Assembly (NCBI RefSeq): GCF_025370935.1
Contig: NC_133472.1
Location: forward strand, 38,103,841 to 38,167,840
DNA length: 64,000 nt
Direction: 5' to 3'
From: Choristoneura fumiferana
Lineage: Eukaryota > Arthropoda > Insecta > Lepidoptera > Tortricidae
The notes under the pieces are model-generated. The model worked only from the letters and a program-made list of their open reading frames with translations. It was not told the DNA's origin and did not search any database. Positions 57,501 through 61,620 of this stretch are shown here, one piece after another. Each line of letters opens with the position of its first letter. The stretch's first letter is position 1. A program made the position numbers and the translations under genes.

Positions 57501-59121
57501 TCAAAAAATGTTATTCTTGCAACAAACTAATATATAAAGAAAAATATTTAATTCTAATTAAAGTAGTTTTATACAGCTCAACATTTGATTAGATTAGAAG
57601 CAACTTTTTGTAGAGTTGATATGAAAAATAAATACTTACTAGTGCTAGTCTTATCCATAATATTAAACTTGTAATCGCTACTTCAAATCCGCTGTCTAAT
57701 TATCAGAAATAAAAAAATCTGCAGAACGTAGATTTACTTTTTGTAATTTTGTTTTACAACGTACAGATTAACTTTACACTTTAGAAGCCTGTGCCCTGTA
57801 AGTACAGAATAAGTGAATATTAGTTTTTCTTTCCTTTTTTTATTTCTTTATTTGTGTATAAAATGTTTTAAAAATAGATGTAATGATTATTGTCCATACT
57901 TTATATTAGCTTTGTGTGTATATTTAAGCAGTTAATTATTTATTTATTTTCTGCCAAATTTTTCGCACCTAAAGGTGAAATGTGTGAAAATGTCTCAAAT
58001 TCCACAAACATGATTGTTACTTAAACTCTTGTGAGACGTGTTAATAAAATTACTAAAACTTTGTTTAACTTAAAATTATAAACCAGGAACAAATGTTGAA
58101 AACAGGTGAAAAGGAGCCTCCGAAAAGATCTAAACTAGTCGGACCGTTCCTAGCTTAAGCTCACAGCTCATAATAGCCACCTGACACCCAACTAGCACCG
58201 CCTCGACTTTTGGCGTCCACTCGTTGTTGACAGGTGGTCCACGGGTGGACGCCGCGTTGACAACGAGTGGACCTCGCGTGGTCCACGAATTTCATAGTAG
58301 TCACTATAGCGGCGAGCAGCGGGTTGTTACCGAGTGGTCCACTCGCTGTCCGCGCGTGGCAATCTCGCGAGTGAGGCGATCCGGTGGCGCTACGAAGTTG
58401 ATGTAGTGAGCGCATACCCATACAAATCCATGTGAAGAATACTAATCGCTCGAGGCGAGGCGTGACTGGTCGGGTGCGCGGTGGTTTTAATGAGCTGTGA
58501 CCTTTAATAAAATTGAACTGTTTATTTTAGTAATTTATCAACATAATTGTTTGTACCCCGATACATTTAACGACAATATCTCCGTTGTAAATAATTACAT
58601 ATGCATGTACCAAAGCGCAAAGGGTCGACTAATCGACCGGCTCACATTCGTTTTCATTCTCACTTTATGGTAGTCGTTTTTTTTTCTTCTTAATCTTTTT
58701 GATTAGAAGCATAGAAGCCTTAACATACATTGAAACTCAGTTACGTATGAAGGTGACAATACAATAATCTAGTAGTGACATCCTGGTACTCCAGCCAGGA
58801 TCGACTCCGCAGGACGGAACTATTCAACGGTTAATAACATCGACTTGAAATTTGGTATGGAAATGTAGTTTGGGTGACAATGCAATTACAGTGAACAAAA
58901 AGTACAGTCAGCAAAAAAGCTTGTATTACAAATGAAAATTTTATGGTTGGGTTATTTGTAAATGACAATATGTACTAATTTAGGCTGTGGTGTAACGATC
59001 GTAAAAGGCCACCGTTTTAGTGTTTGAAATCGCTCTTTAAATTGCTACTTTGTTACAGATCAACTTCAACCCTGTGACATCGTTCCTGTTCACATTGGAC
59101 TTCTTTCTAATAATGCTGAAC
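33506..59121 (+). CDS. Split gene for a small four-pass membrane protein (5 exons, 3' end missing)
   Basis: Five exons (33506-33580, 34535-34658, 43951-44036, 53735-53830, 59059-59121) join into 444 nt, 148 codons, with no stop. Every intron starts GT and ends AG, and the phases agree (0, 1, 0, 0). The protein starts MAIIESCCCW, a short basic Cys-rich cytoplasmic-looking segment. Hydrophobic segments follow at about residues 20-42 (across exons 1 and 2), 67-95 (exon 3), 98-125 (exon 4) and 132-148 (exon 5). The loop between the first two is acidic, and an NIT glycosylation sequon falls in exon 3. The layout (CCC N-terminus, four membrane spans) resembles insect DUF4728/pasiflora-like proteins, some of which act in septate junctions; this family link is inferred and only moderately sure. 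No C-terminal exon was recognised before 64000. The introns are almost wholly made of repeats. Confidence 0.8.
33614..33787. mobile_element. MITE with GGTACATCAGCCAAATA ends, in intron 1
   Basis: GGTACATCAGCCAAATAAGT and ACATATTTGGCTGATGGTAC are inverse ends. It lies 33 bp beyond the exon 1 donor. Two more copies are at 59761-59932 (same orientation) and 60109-60283 (opposite). Confidence 0.85.
34088..34341. mobile_element. Two adjacent copies of the 'GAACTTCGAGTTTCG' palindromic MITE
   Basis: 34088-34210 is a good copy (CAGGGCTACTACGAAACTCG to CGAGTTTCGTAGTAGCCCTG). It is followed at once by a divergent one at 34213-34341 (GAGTACTCCGAAATTCGAAA to GAACTTCGATTTTCGAATTT). They sit in intron 1, about 195 bp before exon 2. 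Confidence 0.82.
34535..34658 (+). CDS. Exon 2: first membrane span and acidic loop
   Basis: The acceptor is tgttcacag ending at 34534 and the donor GTGAGT starts at 34659. The exon has 41 codons plus one base. It begins VYFSLTIVTLGHF, completing the hydrophobic segment begun in exon 1. It continues into an acidic loop containing GEMEDPVSESFLEPEK. The exon ends in phase 1, exactly what exon 3 requires. Confidence 0.78.
34717..35338 (+). repeat. Dispersed repeat, 'GGGTTCCGTA...GGCCGGTTTT' family
   Basis: AAACGGAACCCTCATAGTTT, (TGTC)n, GGACTATCAATGCTAAAAAG and TTCCCATAGACGTAAAGTGG, then TGGCTACGGAACCCTATCTT and CACGCTCTTGGCCGG. About 620 bp, in intron 2. Other copies: 39813-40423 (reversed), 45105-45690 and 63144-63817. 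Confidence 0.82.
35433..36265. repeat. Region dense in GTAGTTA/TAACTAC words
   Basis: Two blocks (35455-35600 and 36085-36260) are rich in GTAGTTA, AAGTAACC, GTTACAT and AGTTAGGTTAC words in both orientations. ATCTGATTACAGATTACGAT on the left partly mirrors ATCAGTAATCTGTAGTTAGG on the right. Between them lies 35636-35800, a copy of the 'GACGATCCTGGCTG' repeat. It looks like a repeat-rich element split by an insertion. Confidence 0.5.
35636..35800 (+). repeat. Dispersed repeat, 'GACGATCCTGGCTGAACCACC' family
   Basis: GGAGACGATCCTGGCTGAAC, CACCAGGCTGTCAATACTAC, GACCACTGAAAGTGAGTCAA and ACTTGCAAG; matches 21985-22200 and 38480-38700. Confidence 0.6.
36525..36660 (+). mobile_element. LINE 3' UTR tail
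   Basis: CTGGTAGAGATCCCTTAACG, GGATAAGTCCGCCTTTGTAC and ACAATAAAGAGTTTTCATAT, then an (ATCTACAT)-like end. Same type of 3' UTR as the insertion at 4734-4908, in the + orientation. Confidence 0.68.
36945..37080. mobile_element. MITE, 'TCGAGAAACTGAATCACGTA' family, worn
   Basis: GTCAAAGAAAACAGCGAAAT, TTATGAAAAGGTTTCACCCT and GTGATTCAGTTTCTCGA mark the right half. The left end is degraded. Confidence 0.5.
37505..37895. mobile_element. Inverted-repeat element with CGTGTATTTTTGATA ends
   Basis: TAGCGTGTATTTTTGATACT at the left and GTACATATCAAAAATACACG at the right are inverse. Inner words (GGTAGTTAATG-type) match in part. A piece at 37753-37785 is shared with 12548-12580. Confidence 0.6.
37896..38479. 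other. No gene recognised
   Basis: Part of intron 2. The - strand frames at 38255-38565 have no family motif. Confidence 0.45.
38480..38700 (+). repeat. Dispersed repeat, 'GACGATCCTGACTGCACCACC' family
   Basis: CGATGCCATTAACCGTGGAC, TAGACGATCCTGACTGCACC, ACCAGGATGTCACTACCAGA and TTGCAAGTTTTGACCCGTAC. Confidence 0.65.
38701..39295. other. No gene; possible small inverted repeat
   Basis: GTCAGCGGCACAAATGG near 38970 and CCACTTGTGCTGCTGAT near 39050 are nearly inverse, perhaps a short MITE of about 95 bp. Nothing else. Confidence 0.4.
39296..39625. repeat. Unclassified repeat shared with 62893-63110, split by a palindromic MITE
   Basis: ATATAACAACCG, CAAGAGATACGACAT and CACCGG, then ACCCCTG, and later CTGCACACGGATTCTC, CTTATCTAAAAATCC and ACAAATCTAGCACCCTG. 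These are in the same order as at 62.9 kb. A 'GAACTTCGATTTTCG' palindromic element (about 39398-39506) separates the two halves here only. The - strand is open and aligns with the other copy, but both show frame breaks. Confidence 0.6.
39813..40423 (-). repeat. Dispersed repeat, 'GGGTTCCGTA...GGCCGGTTTT' family
   Basis: Reversed copy starting AAAACCGGCCAAGAGCGTGT and ending GGCTCCGGAACCCTG. It contains the uninterrupted GAAAATTTGCACTTTAAAGT site that carries an insertion in the 63.5-kb copy. Confidence 0.85.
40424..41510. other. No gene; small hairpin repeat at 41047-41130
   Basis: CTTCGTATTTATGCTGGATC then CATAAAATGGCTTTTTATGC repeats 21526-21580. The rest of this intron 2 stretch shows nothing. 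Confidence 0.45.
41516..41769. mobile_element. Long inverted-repeat MITE
   Basis: ACAGTGACATCGGAGACGTA, ATCAGAAACTACTTTTTTAG and GCTCGTTAATTG on the left are mirrored on the right. An inner arm, TACACGAAACAAAAAC, is also inverted. Arms about 100 bp in all. Confidence 0.85.
41770..42730. other. No gene recognised
   Basis: AT-rich intron 2 sequence. Short frames at 42321-42707 have no support. Confidence 0.45.
42731..43040 (-). mobile_element. tRNA-derived SINE enclosed in an inverted repeat
   Basis: The - strand has an A box TGGTGTAGGGGTA (42852-42840) and a B box GGGTTCGATTCCC (42810-42798). CCATATCGAAAATACAAACT...GAAAAACCAGAAAAAGAGAC on the left (42731-42791) is mirrored by GTCTCTTTTTCTGGTTTTTC...CGATATGG on the right (42925-42986). 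The tail after it is GGGATGACCGTAAAAGTA. Confidence 0.75.
43041..43469. other. No gene recognised
   Basis: Intron 2. CTAACGCCATCTAGCGGTAG is present as an isolated word; no further structure. Confidence 0.4.
43470..43680 (-). repeat. Worn copy of the 'CCCCCGACGCAAAAAGAGG' family
   Basis: GGCTCAACTGATTTTAATGA, GAGGGCTGCAGTGCCACAGG and CTCTCTTTTTGCATCGGGGG read as the family reversed. Confidence 0.6.
43951..44036 (+). CDS. Exon 3: second membrane span
   Basis: The acceptor is attgtttcag ending at 43950 and the donor GTTAGT begins at 44037. With the leftover base of exon 2, the 86 nt give 29 codons starting ITVSLNITLLACSSMG, a hydrophobic segment rich in Ser, Cys and Gly. The exon ends in phase 0. 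An NIT sequon lies at its start. The preceding intron is about 9.3 kb and full of repeats. Confidence 0.8.
44140..44235 (+). mobile_element. Possible worn tRNA-SINE head
   Basis: GTCGTAGTGGCGTAATGACC and GGTCACGGGTTTGTGCCCAG resemble A- and B-box regions of a tRNA-like head. The B box is far from consensus, so the call is weak. Intron 3. Confidence 0.35.
44288..44420. mobile_element. MITE, 'GTCGAAGAAACTGAATCACG' family
   Basis: GTCGAAGAAACTGAATCACG then CCAGGGTGGAACCC. The right half has ATCAAAAGGTTCCAACCTGC and TACGTG. The middle contains CCATACATTATAGCCAAAGA, as at 32.6 kb. Confidence 0.62.
44450..44600 (+). mobile_element. Worn CR1-type LINE 3' end
   Basis: GCCTGTGAAATAGTTCAATG, CACGTGAGAACCACAAGGTC and AATGGAGGCCTGAGACCAGC, then AGTCGGACGTATA, follow the order of the better copy at 48880-49075. 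Confidence 0.5.
45105..45690 (+). repeat. Dispersed repeat, 'GGGTTCCGTA...' family, divergent copy
   Basis: AGGGTTCCGTAGCCAAATGG, AGAACCCTTATGGATTCATC and (TGTC)n, then TGCTACGGAACCCTTCATAG and CACTTGGCCGCTTTT. The inner part differs more than in the other copies. Confidence 0.7.
45691..46005. other. No gene; (TA/TG) microsatellite
   Basis: GTATATATATGTATGTATAT lies at about 45797-45816. GATATCCCATACATTTGTCA is shared with the 32.6-kb MITE. Confidence 0.4.
46007..46107. mobile_element. Truncated 'GAACTTCGAGTTTCG' palindromic MITE
   Basis: Starts inside the left arm (GCTCGTATCGTACCGTCCCT) and keeps the right end (GAGTTTCGTAGTAGCCCTG). TTACGAG is inserted in the right arm. Confidence 0.75.
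46140..46260 (+). pseudogene. End of a LINE ORF plus GAT-rich tail
   Basis: Reads IGWMRLAEDRAQWRSLGEAY then ACPAVDC, close to the usual non-LTR protein ending in insects (W-R-AEDR--W---GEAY). A TGATGATCATGATCATTGAT tail follows. Only the last ~30 codons remain. Confidence 0.65.
46500..47095 (-). pseudogene. C-terminal part of a LINE polyprotein with nuclease-like motif
   Basis: The - strand translation has FPRHHALNELIRRALVSANV, SRSDGKRPDGMTLVPWQKGK and LLWDATCVSTFAASHL, then GAAAESAALRKREKYSALSN. A frameshift occurs near 46780. It resumes as SEAKLFFKEVGRRLRDRGL and QRLSIAVQRGNAASVLGTFA. The RPDGMTLVPW...WDATCVST pair is widely conserved in arthropod retroelement proteins and could be a PD-(D/E)xK-type nuclease core (inference). 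The 3' UTR ends near 46500. The copy at 10283-10490 is shorter. Confidence 0.68.
47096..47504. other. No gene recognised
   Basis: Intron 3, AT-rich; a TATAGGTATAGTATAAG run near 47413. Nothing else. Confidence 0.4.
47505..47960 (+). repeat. Dispersed repeat with inner (CAT)n, related to 16820-17120
   Basis: CCGCCAAGTGGGAGTCGTAC, GAGGGTTCCGTACAAATATT, TAGGTTTTGATTCCCTTGCG and ACGCGTTCCTGAGGAAAAGG, then GACAGACAGACAGACGGACA. A (CATCAT)n run at 47709-47727 sits where the 16.8-kb copy has none. Confidence 0.65.
47961..48425. other. No gene recognised
   Basis: Intron 3; no motif. Confidence 0.4.
48430..48585 (+). repeat. Dispersed repeat, '...ACTTTCGCAGTTACTATAATA' type
   Basis: CGAGATGTCCAGCTATCTAT, ACCGAATTTCATCTAAATCT and CTCCAGCCGTTTTATCGTG, an (ACAC/GCGC)-rich stretch and ACTTTCGCAGTTACTATAAT. 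Same group as 8556-8935. Confidence 0.6.
48880..49075 (+). mobile_element. CR1-type LINE 3' end, good copy
   Basis: GGTGAAGGGAAACATCGTGA, GGAAACCTGCACACACTTGT, AGTTCCCAATCCGCACTGGG, GGACGCCTGTGCCCAGCAGT and GGACGTTAATAGGCTGGAAT, then (GATGAT)n. A coding remnant is not needed for the call. Confidence 0.85.
49076..49465. other. No gene recognised
   Basis: An open frame at 49252-49470 (72 codons) lacks homology that I can see; it may belong to a repeat. Confidence 0.4.
49468..49575. mobile_element. Repeat with CCTAGTGCCATCCACGAAGA end
   Basis: CCTAGTGCCATCCACGAAGA, CGCGTGATTTTGTCAAAATT, AGACATTAATGACATTGTAA and CGCGTCATCATGAATG. The reversed relative is at 56075-56168. The end words CACGAAGACGCGT and ACGCGTNNTCATGA suggest a short inverted-repeat element. 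Confidence 0.62.
49576..50224. other. No gene recognised
   Basis: A - strand frame of 108 codons (49906-50232) has a basic composition but no family motif. Confidence 0.4.
50225..50310. repeat. Short dispersed repeat also at 28265-28345
   Basis: CACCATCTCTTTCTATTACT, CATACCGTGTGGCAGTGTAA and AGTGGTGAAAACGATTGTGA. Confidence 0.5.
50585..50805. mobile_element. Long inverted-repeat MITE
   Basis: TACCGTAAACTGCTTCAACT, TTGCCCTCTGGCCCCAACAT and TCGATTTAGATTCGATAACT pair with their inverse on the right. Arms about 95 bp around a short AT loop. TA at both ends. Confidence 0.85.
51000..51300 (+). repeat. Dispersed repeat, worn
   Basis: CAAACAAAGCCGCGGAGTGA, TTTTTATCGCGATAATCCCA, CGGGATCGGGATAAAATCTC and AACCGCTCGAAGTGACATGA. 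Shares words with 12965-13340 and the '...CCCGCGGCTTCG' group. Confidence 0.5.
51559..51659. mobile_element. Compact MITE, 'TCGAACAAACTGAATCATGTA'
   Basis: CTGTCGAACAAACTGAATCA and GTAGCAGGGTGGAA at the left match the inverse TTCCGCCCTGCTACATGAATC...GTACAG on the right, around a loop of about 20 bp. It appears to be the shortest member of the family at 32.5, 36.9 and 44.3 kb. Confidence 0.75.
51662..52075. mobile_element. MITE with GCCATCAGATATTTCGGAGC ends, split by a SINE
   Basis: The left half (51662-51740) has GCCATCAGATATTTCGGAGC, GGTCAAGGTGGTCAAAAATA and TCGGTACATG. The right half (52016-52075) has its inverse: ATCGATATTTTTAATCACCA, TAGCCGCTCCAAAATATTTG and ACGGC. The SINE at 51741-52008 sits between. 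Confidence 0.75.
51741..52008 (-). mobile_element. Complete tRNA-derived SINE with target-site duplication
   Basis: The - strand starts with GACCAGAAGATGGCCTAGTG (A box within TGGCCTAGTGGTTAGA, 51992-51977) and then GGGTTCGATTCCC (51949-51937, B box). The body ends in a TTGGTATTTATTTTATATTT tail. AGTACAT lies at both flanks (51734-51740, 52009-52015). The 9.96-10.15-kb sequence is a headless relative. Confidence 0.85.
52270..52400 (+). repeat. Dispersed repeat, 'CGACTTCAAAAAAGGAGGAGG'
   Basis: ACGACTTCAAAAAAGGAGGA, GGTTCTCAATTCGAGTG and TTGAAGTCGGTTCAATTTTT. A related block, AAAAAACGGAGGAGGTTCTC, is at 60745. Confidence 0.55.
52401..53417. other. No gene; LINE-tail word near 52767
   Basis: ACCCAAGCCTTTGCCCAACA then GAGGACGTATATACGTTGGG near 52767-52810 looks like a worn LINE tail. 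The 110-codon frame (52478-52810) ends inside it. It shows no domain and is not accepted as a gene. Confidence 0.45.
53418..53691. mobile_element. Inverted-repeat element ending 43 bp before exon 4
   Basis: GGCGCAAGCCACACAGAGGA and GTGGGACGGGGGCGCGTCG on the left are mirrored on the right. Inside, 53568-53597 (GGTGTGTTCCCACTAGTTCT...) and 53620-53649 are exact reverse complements (30 bp) around a 22-bp loop. The GC-rich 53448-53520 part holds TIR-like words again. The open frames across it are by-products. Confidence 0.8.
53735..53830 (+). CDS. Exon 4: third membrane span
   Basis: The acceptor is tatgtttcag ending at 53734 and the donor GTAAGT starts at 53831. The exon is 96 nt, 32 codons, phase 0 at both ends. 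It reads DMKYLLLPWIVSMVLITLVE and continues through a hydrophobic stretch to a FYLQT end. It is a clean membrane span in the same frame as exon 3. A 274-bp inverted-repeat element ends only 43 bp upstream of the exon. Confidence 0.82.
53832..54611. other. No gene recognised
   Basis: Start of intron 4. Words such as GGGGAGCCCAAGAGGAGATT (54181) suggest an old dispersed repeat. Confidence 0.45.
54612..54870 (+). mobile_element. LTR of a Gypsy-type (mag-like) retrotransposon, with PBS-like leader
   Basis: TGTTGAGAACTGTGTATTTC to TTTAACA has TG...CA ends. Inside are TCTCTCGCACCGTCCCCACA, CTCAGCTGATCACAATATCG and an AATAAATTACTTTTTTCATT signal. CTGGCGACGAAAAG follows directly at 54871, a form common as the primer-binding site next to such LTRs. 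Leader-like sequence (GAAACCATTTGACGTGGAAA) continues to about 54920. No second LTR or pol was seen. Confidence 0.55.
55100..55430 (+). repeat. Degenerate tandem repeats of about 130 bp
   Basis: ATCTGACGCGCTTGAGTATT...CACGTTTTTTTAACATTTG (55113), ATCTGACATGCTCGAATAAC (55245) and ATGCGCTGGAGTATTTCCAT...TTTTTTACATTTTTGAAAA (55370) are variants of one word, spaced 125-135 bp apart. Confidence 0.45.
55431..56070. other. No gene recognised
   Basis: An open frame at 55603-55836 (77 codons) shows no motif. Intron 4. Confidence 0.4.
56075..56168. mobile_element. Repeat related to 49468-49575, opposite orientation
   Basis: CATTCATGATAACGCGTGTC, GATGTCATTAATGTCTAATT, TTGTCAAAATTACGCGTCTT and CGTGAATGGCACTAGG. 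Confidence 0.65.
56169..56808. other. No gene recognised
   Basis: Intron 4; a - strand frame at 56560-56814 has no support. Confidence 0.4.
56809..57152. mobile_element. GC-rich MITE, 'GGWCACAGCTCATTAGAGCC', copy 1
   Basis: GGACACAGCTCATTAGAGCC and GGCTCTAATGAGCTGTGACC are inverse ends. Inner subterminal words (ACCAGCACCGCCTCG) are also inverted. About 344 bp. It carries several GTGGACCAC and ACTCGTTGTC words. Frames of 60-86 codons here recur at 58.2 kb only because the element is repeated. Confidence 0.88.
57296..57725. mobile_element. Inverted-repeat element
   Basis: GAGCGGATTTGAAATAGCGG, TTACAAGTTTAACATGGATA and TGACTAGTGCA on the left pair with TGCTAGTCTTATCCATAATA, TTAAACTTGTAATCGCTACT and TCAAATCCGCTGTC on the right. 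Arms about 70 bp, loop about 230 bp. Confidence 0.75.
57726..58158. other. No gene recognised
   Basis: AT-rich sequence between two MITE copies. Confidence 0.4.
58159..58502. mobile_element. GC-rich MITE, 'GGWCACAGCTCATTAGAGCC', copy 2 (inverted to copy 1)
   Basis: CTCACAGCTCATAATAGCCA at the left and TTTTAATGAGCTGTGACC at the right. The whole is the reverse complement of 56809-57152 with scattered differences. Confidence 0.88.
58765..58930 (-). repeat. Dispersed repeat, 'GACGATCCTGGCTG' family, reversed
   Basis: TAGTGACATCCTGGTACTCC, AGCCAGGATCGACTCCGCAG and AATAACATCGACTTGAAATT. It lies 129 bp upstream of exon 5. Confidence 0.6.
59059..59121 (+). CDS. Exon 5: fourth membrane span
   Basis: The acceptor is tttgttacag ending at 59058 and the donor GTGAGT starts at 59122. 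The exon has 21 codons, phase 0 at both ends, reading INFNPVTSFLFTLDFFLIML plus N. The segment is hydrophobic. No stop codon is reached, so at least one further exon must exist. None could be supported between 59122 and 64000. Confidence 0.75.
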
Positions 59122-59122
59122 G

Positions 59123-59760
59123 TGAGTTGAACGGCTTTTGCTTTTGCTTTTGCTTGCGTTCGTATGTAAATAGATACCTACACCTATATTTAATCAAAAT
59201 ATAATAGTTATGATACAATGTGTATGATGTGGCGTAGGTAGTAGATACACCGTATAAGTAGTGTCCGCCTTTATAATGATACCATATAGCCTTTACCGGC
59301 CAGCTTTGCTCGCGCGAACCGTTAGGAATTCCGAAAGATTACTTAATTCACAAGGGAATTCCCGAAGATTACATTGTGATCTTCATCAACCTTGCACGAT
59401 GATCATCCGCAGCAAATTTGATGATTCCAGACTTAGCGAGTGAAGTTTTGGAAGTTAACATGCGTACGTCCCGTCATGGGGATACATACATCTCGGGATA
59501 AAAAGTACCTGATTGTAGACTATGCTATTTGATCCGAAATAGAATTCATTAACACACTTAGAGTAAAAGATACATTATTAATGAAAGCAAGATATTTTCC
59601 ACATTAAACTTATAACTAAGTGTGATAAATGGATTGGTCTCAGGGTATGCTGTGGATGCACACAATAGCGCGCATTGCACATAGCGCTGATTTTCAGCCC
59701 TACCCTTTACACTTGCTGCTAATCTTTTTTTTACTTTGGGTAAATTCGAATAGGTAGGTA
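59123..59760. other. No exon or gene recognised
   Basis: (CTTTTG)n-like run at 59133-59153. The open frame at 59261-59443 has no motif. No acceptor followed by a plausible continuation of the host gene. Confidence 0.45.
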
Positions 59761-59932
59761 GGTACCATCAGCCAAATAAGTGGTCTATCAATTTTTAAAC
59801 AAGTTCCTATCAAATGAATATGTCGCTGAAGTCGAACTTTCAAGTTGACAGACACGTCTATTGGCATTATTGTTTTATGACATGCAAACGATCATCAACT
59901 TTAAGGTAGACCACATATTTGGCTGATGGTAC
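59761..59932. mobile_element. MITE with GGTACCATCAGCCAAATA ends, copy 2
   Basis: GGTACCATCAGCCAAATAAG and TATTTGGCTGATGGTAC. Very close to 33614-33787. Confidence 0.88.
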
Positions 59933-60108
59933 ATTAATAAATCGGATGGTAAAAGAAATAAAAAAAGAAAAAGATGATAAAAAATTGAGGCATTACAGCT
60001 AATAACTGCAAGAAACATGGACGACACGACGCCGAACCCAACGCGCTAACGAGGACCGAGGACAAGTGTTCTTAATTAATTTGTCTGTTTTAATCTACCT
60101 ATAATATA

Positions 60109-60283
60109 GGTACCATCAGCCAAATATGTGGTCTAACACCCTAAAGTTGATAATCGTTTTCATGTCATTAAACAATAATGCCAACATACGTGTCTGTCAA
60201 CTTGAAAGTTCGACTTTAGCGACATATTTATTAGATAGGAACTTGTTCAAAAATAGATAGACCACATATATAGCTGATGGTAC
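60109..60283. mobile_element. MITE with GGTACCATCAGCCAAATA ends, copy 3 (inverted)
   Basis: GGTACCATCAGCCAAATATG and ATATATAGCTGATGGTAC. Its interior matches copy 2 in reverse complement. Confidence 0.86.
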
Positions 60284-60433
60284 ATAGCAAATTCTATACG
60301 AATCCATTCAGCCGTTAAGCTTTAACGCAAAAAGTATCAAACAAAACGCACAATCATTTGCATTTATTACTGCCTCTTGAATTACGACGGTTGATATTAA
60401 TGAACTTTCAAAACAAAGGCTAATGCAAGCTAT

Positions 60434-60514
60434 ACACTGACGAGCACAAATAACGGGTAGCATTTCATGAAACTTTGTACGGGAAGTGATCCGTTATTTT
60501 TGCTCATCAGTGTG
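60434..60514. mobile_element. Short inverted repeat, CACTGACGAGCACAAATAACGG
   Basis: ACACTGACGAGCACAAATAA and TTATTTTTGCTCATCAGTGT, loop about 35 bp. The end word CTTTTGCTCGTCAGTGTA recurs at 61807. Confidence 0.7.
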
Positions 60515-60724
60515 TTTTCTTAATTAATTACTTTATATACGTAGCTACAGAGAATAAGGAGGAATAAGAAGGCAACTGCATGGTCCAGTGGACAAACCAC
60601 TTTCGTCACACAAATAAGAGGAAAGCGCTGTCTTCTGGAACTCTCTTTAAGGAAAATTAAACAACTGAGAAAATGAGGCTACCGTAGTGTAGCCCTGTTT
60701 TGTACCTATGAGAATAGTTACCAT

Positions 60725-61094
60725 TTTTTAACCGACGAAAAAAACGGAGGAGGTTCTCAAGTCGACGCGTATATATATTTTATGTATGACCACGCATAAC
60801 TTTTCACAGAGTAGTTCGATTTTGGTAATTATTTTTTTAATGGAAAGGGTATACCCCGACGGGTGGTCCCATTTAAATTTGGGAAAAATATTCCTACCCT
60901 AAGAGCAGGAAAACAGGGGATGATTGATTGTTCAATCACTGATTGTAATGTATGACCAGGCATAACTTTTTACAGAGTAGACCGATTTTCATAATTCTTT
61001 TTTATTAGATAGGGTATAACTTGAAGTTGGTATTATATATATTTGGAAAAAAAATACCCCAAGGGTGAGAAAAAAGTATAAAATAAAACTTTTG
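60725..61094 (+). repeat. Dispersed repeat, 'AACGGAGGAGGTTCTC'
   Basis: AACCGACGAAAAAAACGGAG, TTTATGTATGACCACGCATA, ACTTTTCACAGAGTAGTTCG and AGGGTATACCCCGACGGGTG, then a second, similar block near 60940-61020 (TGTATGACCAGGCATAACTT). It is a partial duplication. Confidence 0.6.
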
Positions 61095-61370
61095 AACAAA
61101 AAAATTGAACCGCCGATAAAACAGAAAAGCAAATAATAATAAACCTTTTTCTCCTATTTAACTTTAATCTAGGCACTAGTATGAAGTCGGTGCCTTAGTA
61201 CTAGCCATCAGGAGTGGACCTATAGTCGTCTGCCTAATGGGCTTCTATCACTCCTGATGGCTCGTGATGAGGCACCGACTTCAAACTAGTACCTAGATTA
61301 AAGTTAAATTGGAGAAAAAGGTTTATTATTTTTTGCTTTTCTGTTTTTTCGGCGGTTCAATTTTTTTGTT
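61095..61370. mobile_element. Inverted-repeat MITE related to 22996-23178
   Basis: AACAAAAAAATTGAACCGCC, TAACTTTAATCTAGGCACTA and GAAGTCGGTGCCTTAGTACT on the left are mirrored on the right. Arms about 115 bp, with a loop near 61235. Confidence 0.88.
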
Positions 61371-61429
61371 AAAAAGTTTTTTGTTTATAAAATTGACCCA
61401 TGATTGACCCTTACCTCACCTGATGAAAA

Positions 61430-61620
61430 GTGCAGATGGGGACAAAGGTGGTGGTTCAGTAATAGCATCACATATAACACTGACACGTTTCGAACTCAAC
61501 CAGAGCTCATCGTCAGAGCAACACAACCGGTCACCATGCTACCAGATGTTAGACTAATATTTAACTGGTAGCATCTGTCAGAGTAGTGTGGTTGGGTTTG
61601 TGTAATTTGTGTCTGTTCTT
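61430..61620. repeat. Dispersed repeat, 'GACACGTTTCGAACTCAACC', partly inverted
   Basis: ACTCAACCAGAGCTCATCGT, CAACACAACCGGTCACCATG and CTACCAGATG, then CTGGTAGCATCTGTCAGAGT and AGTGTGGTTGGGTT inverted. Confidence 0.6.
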
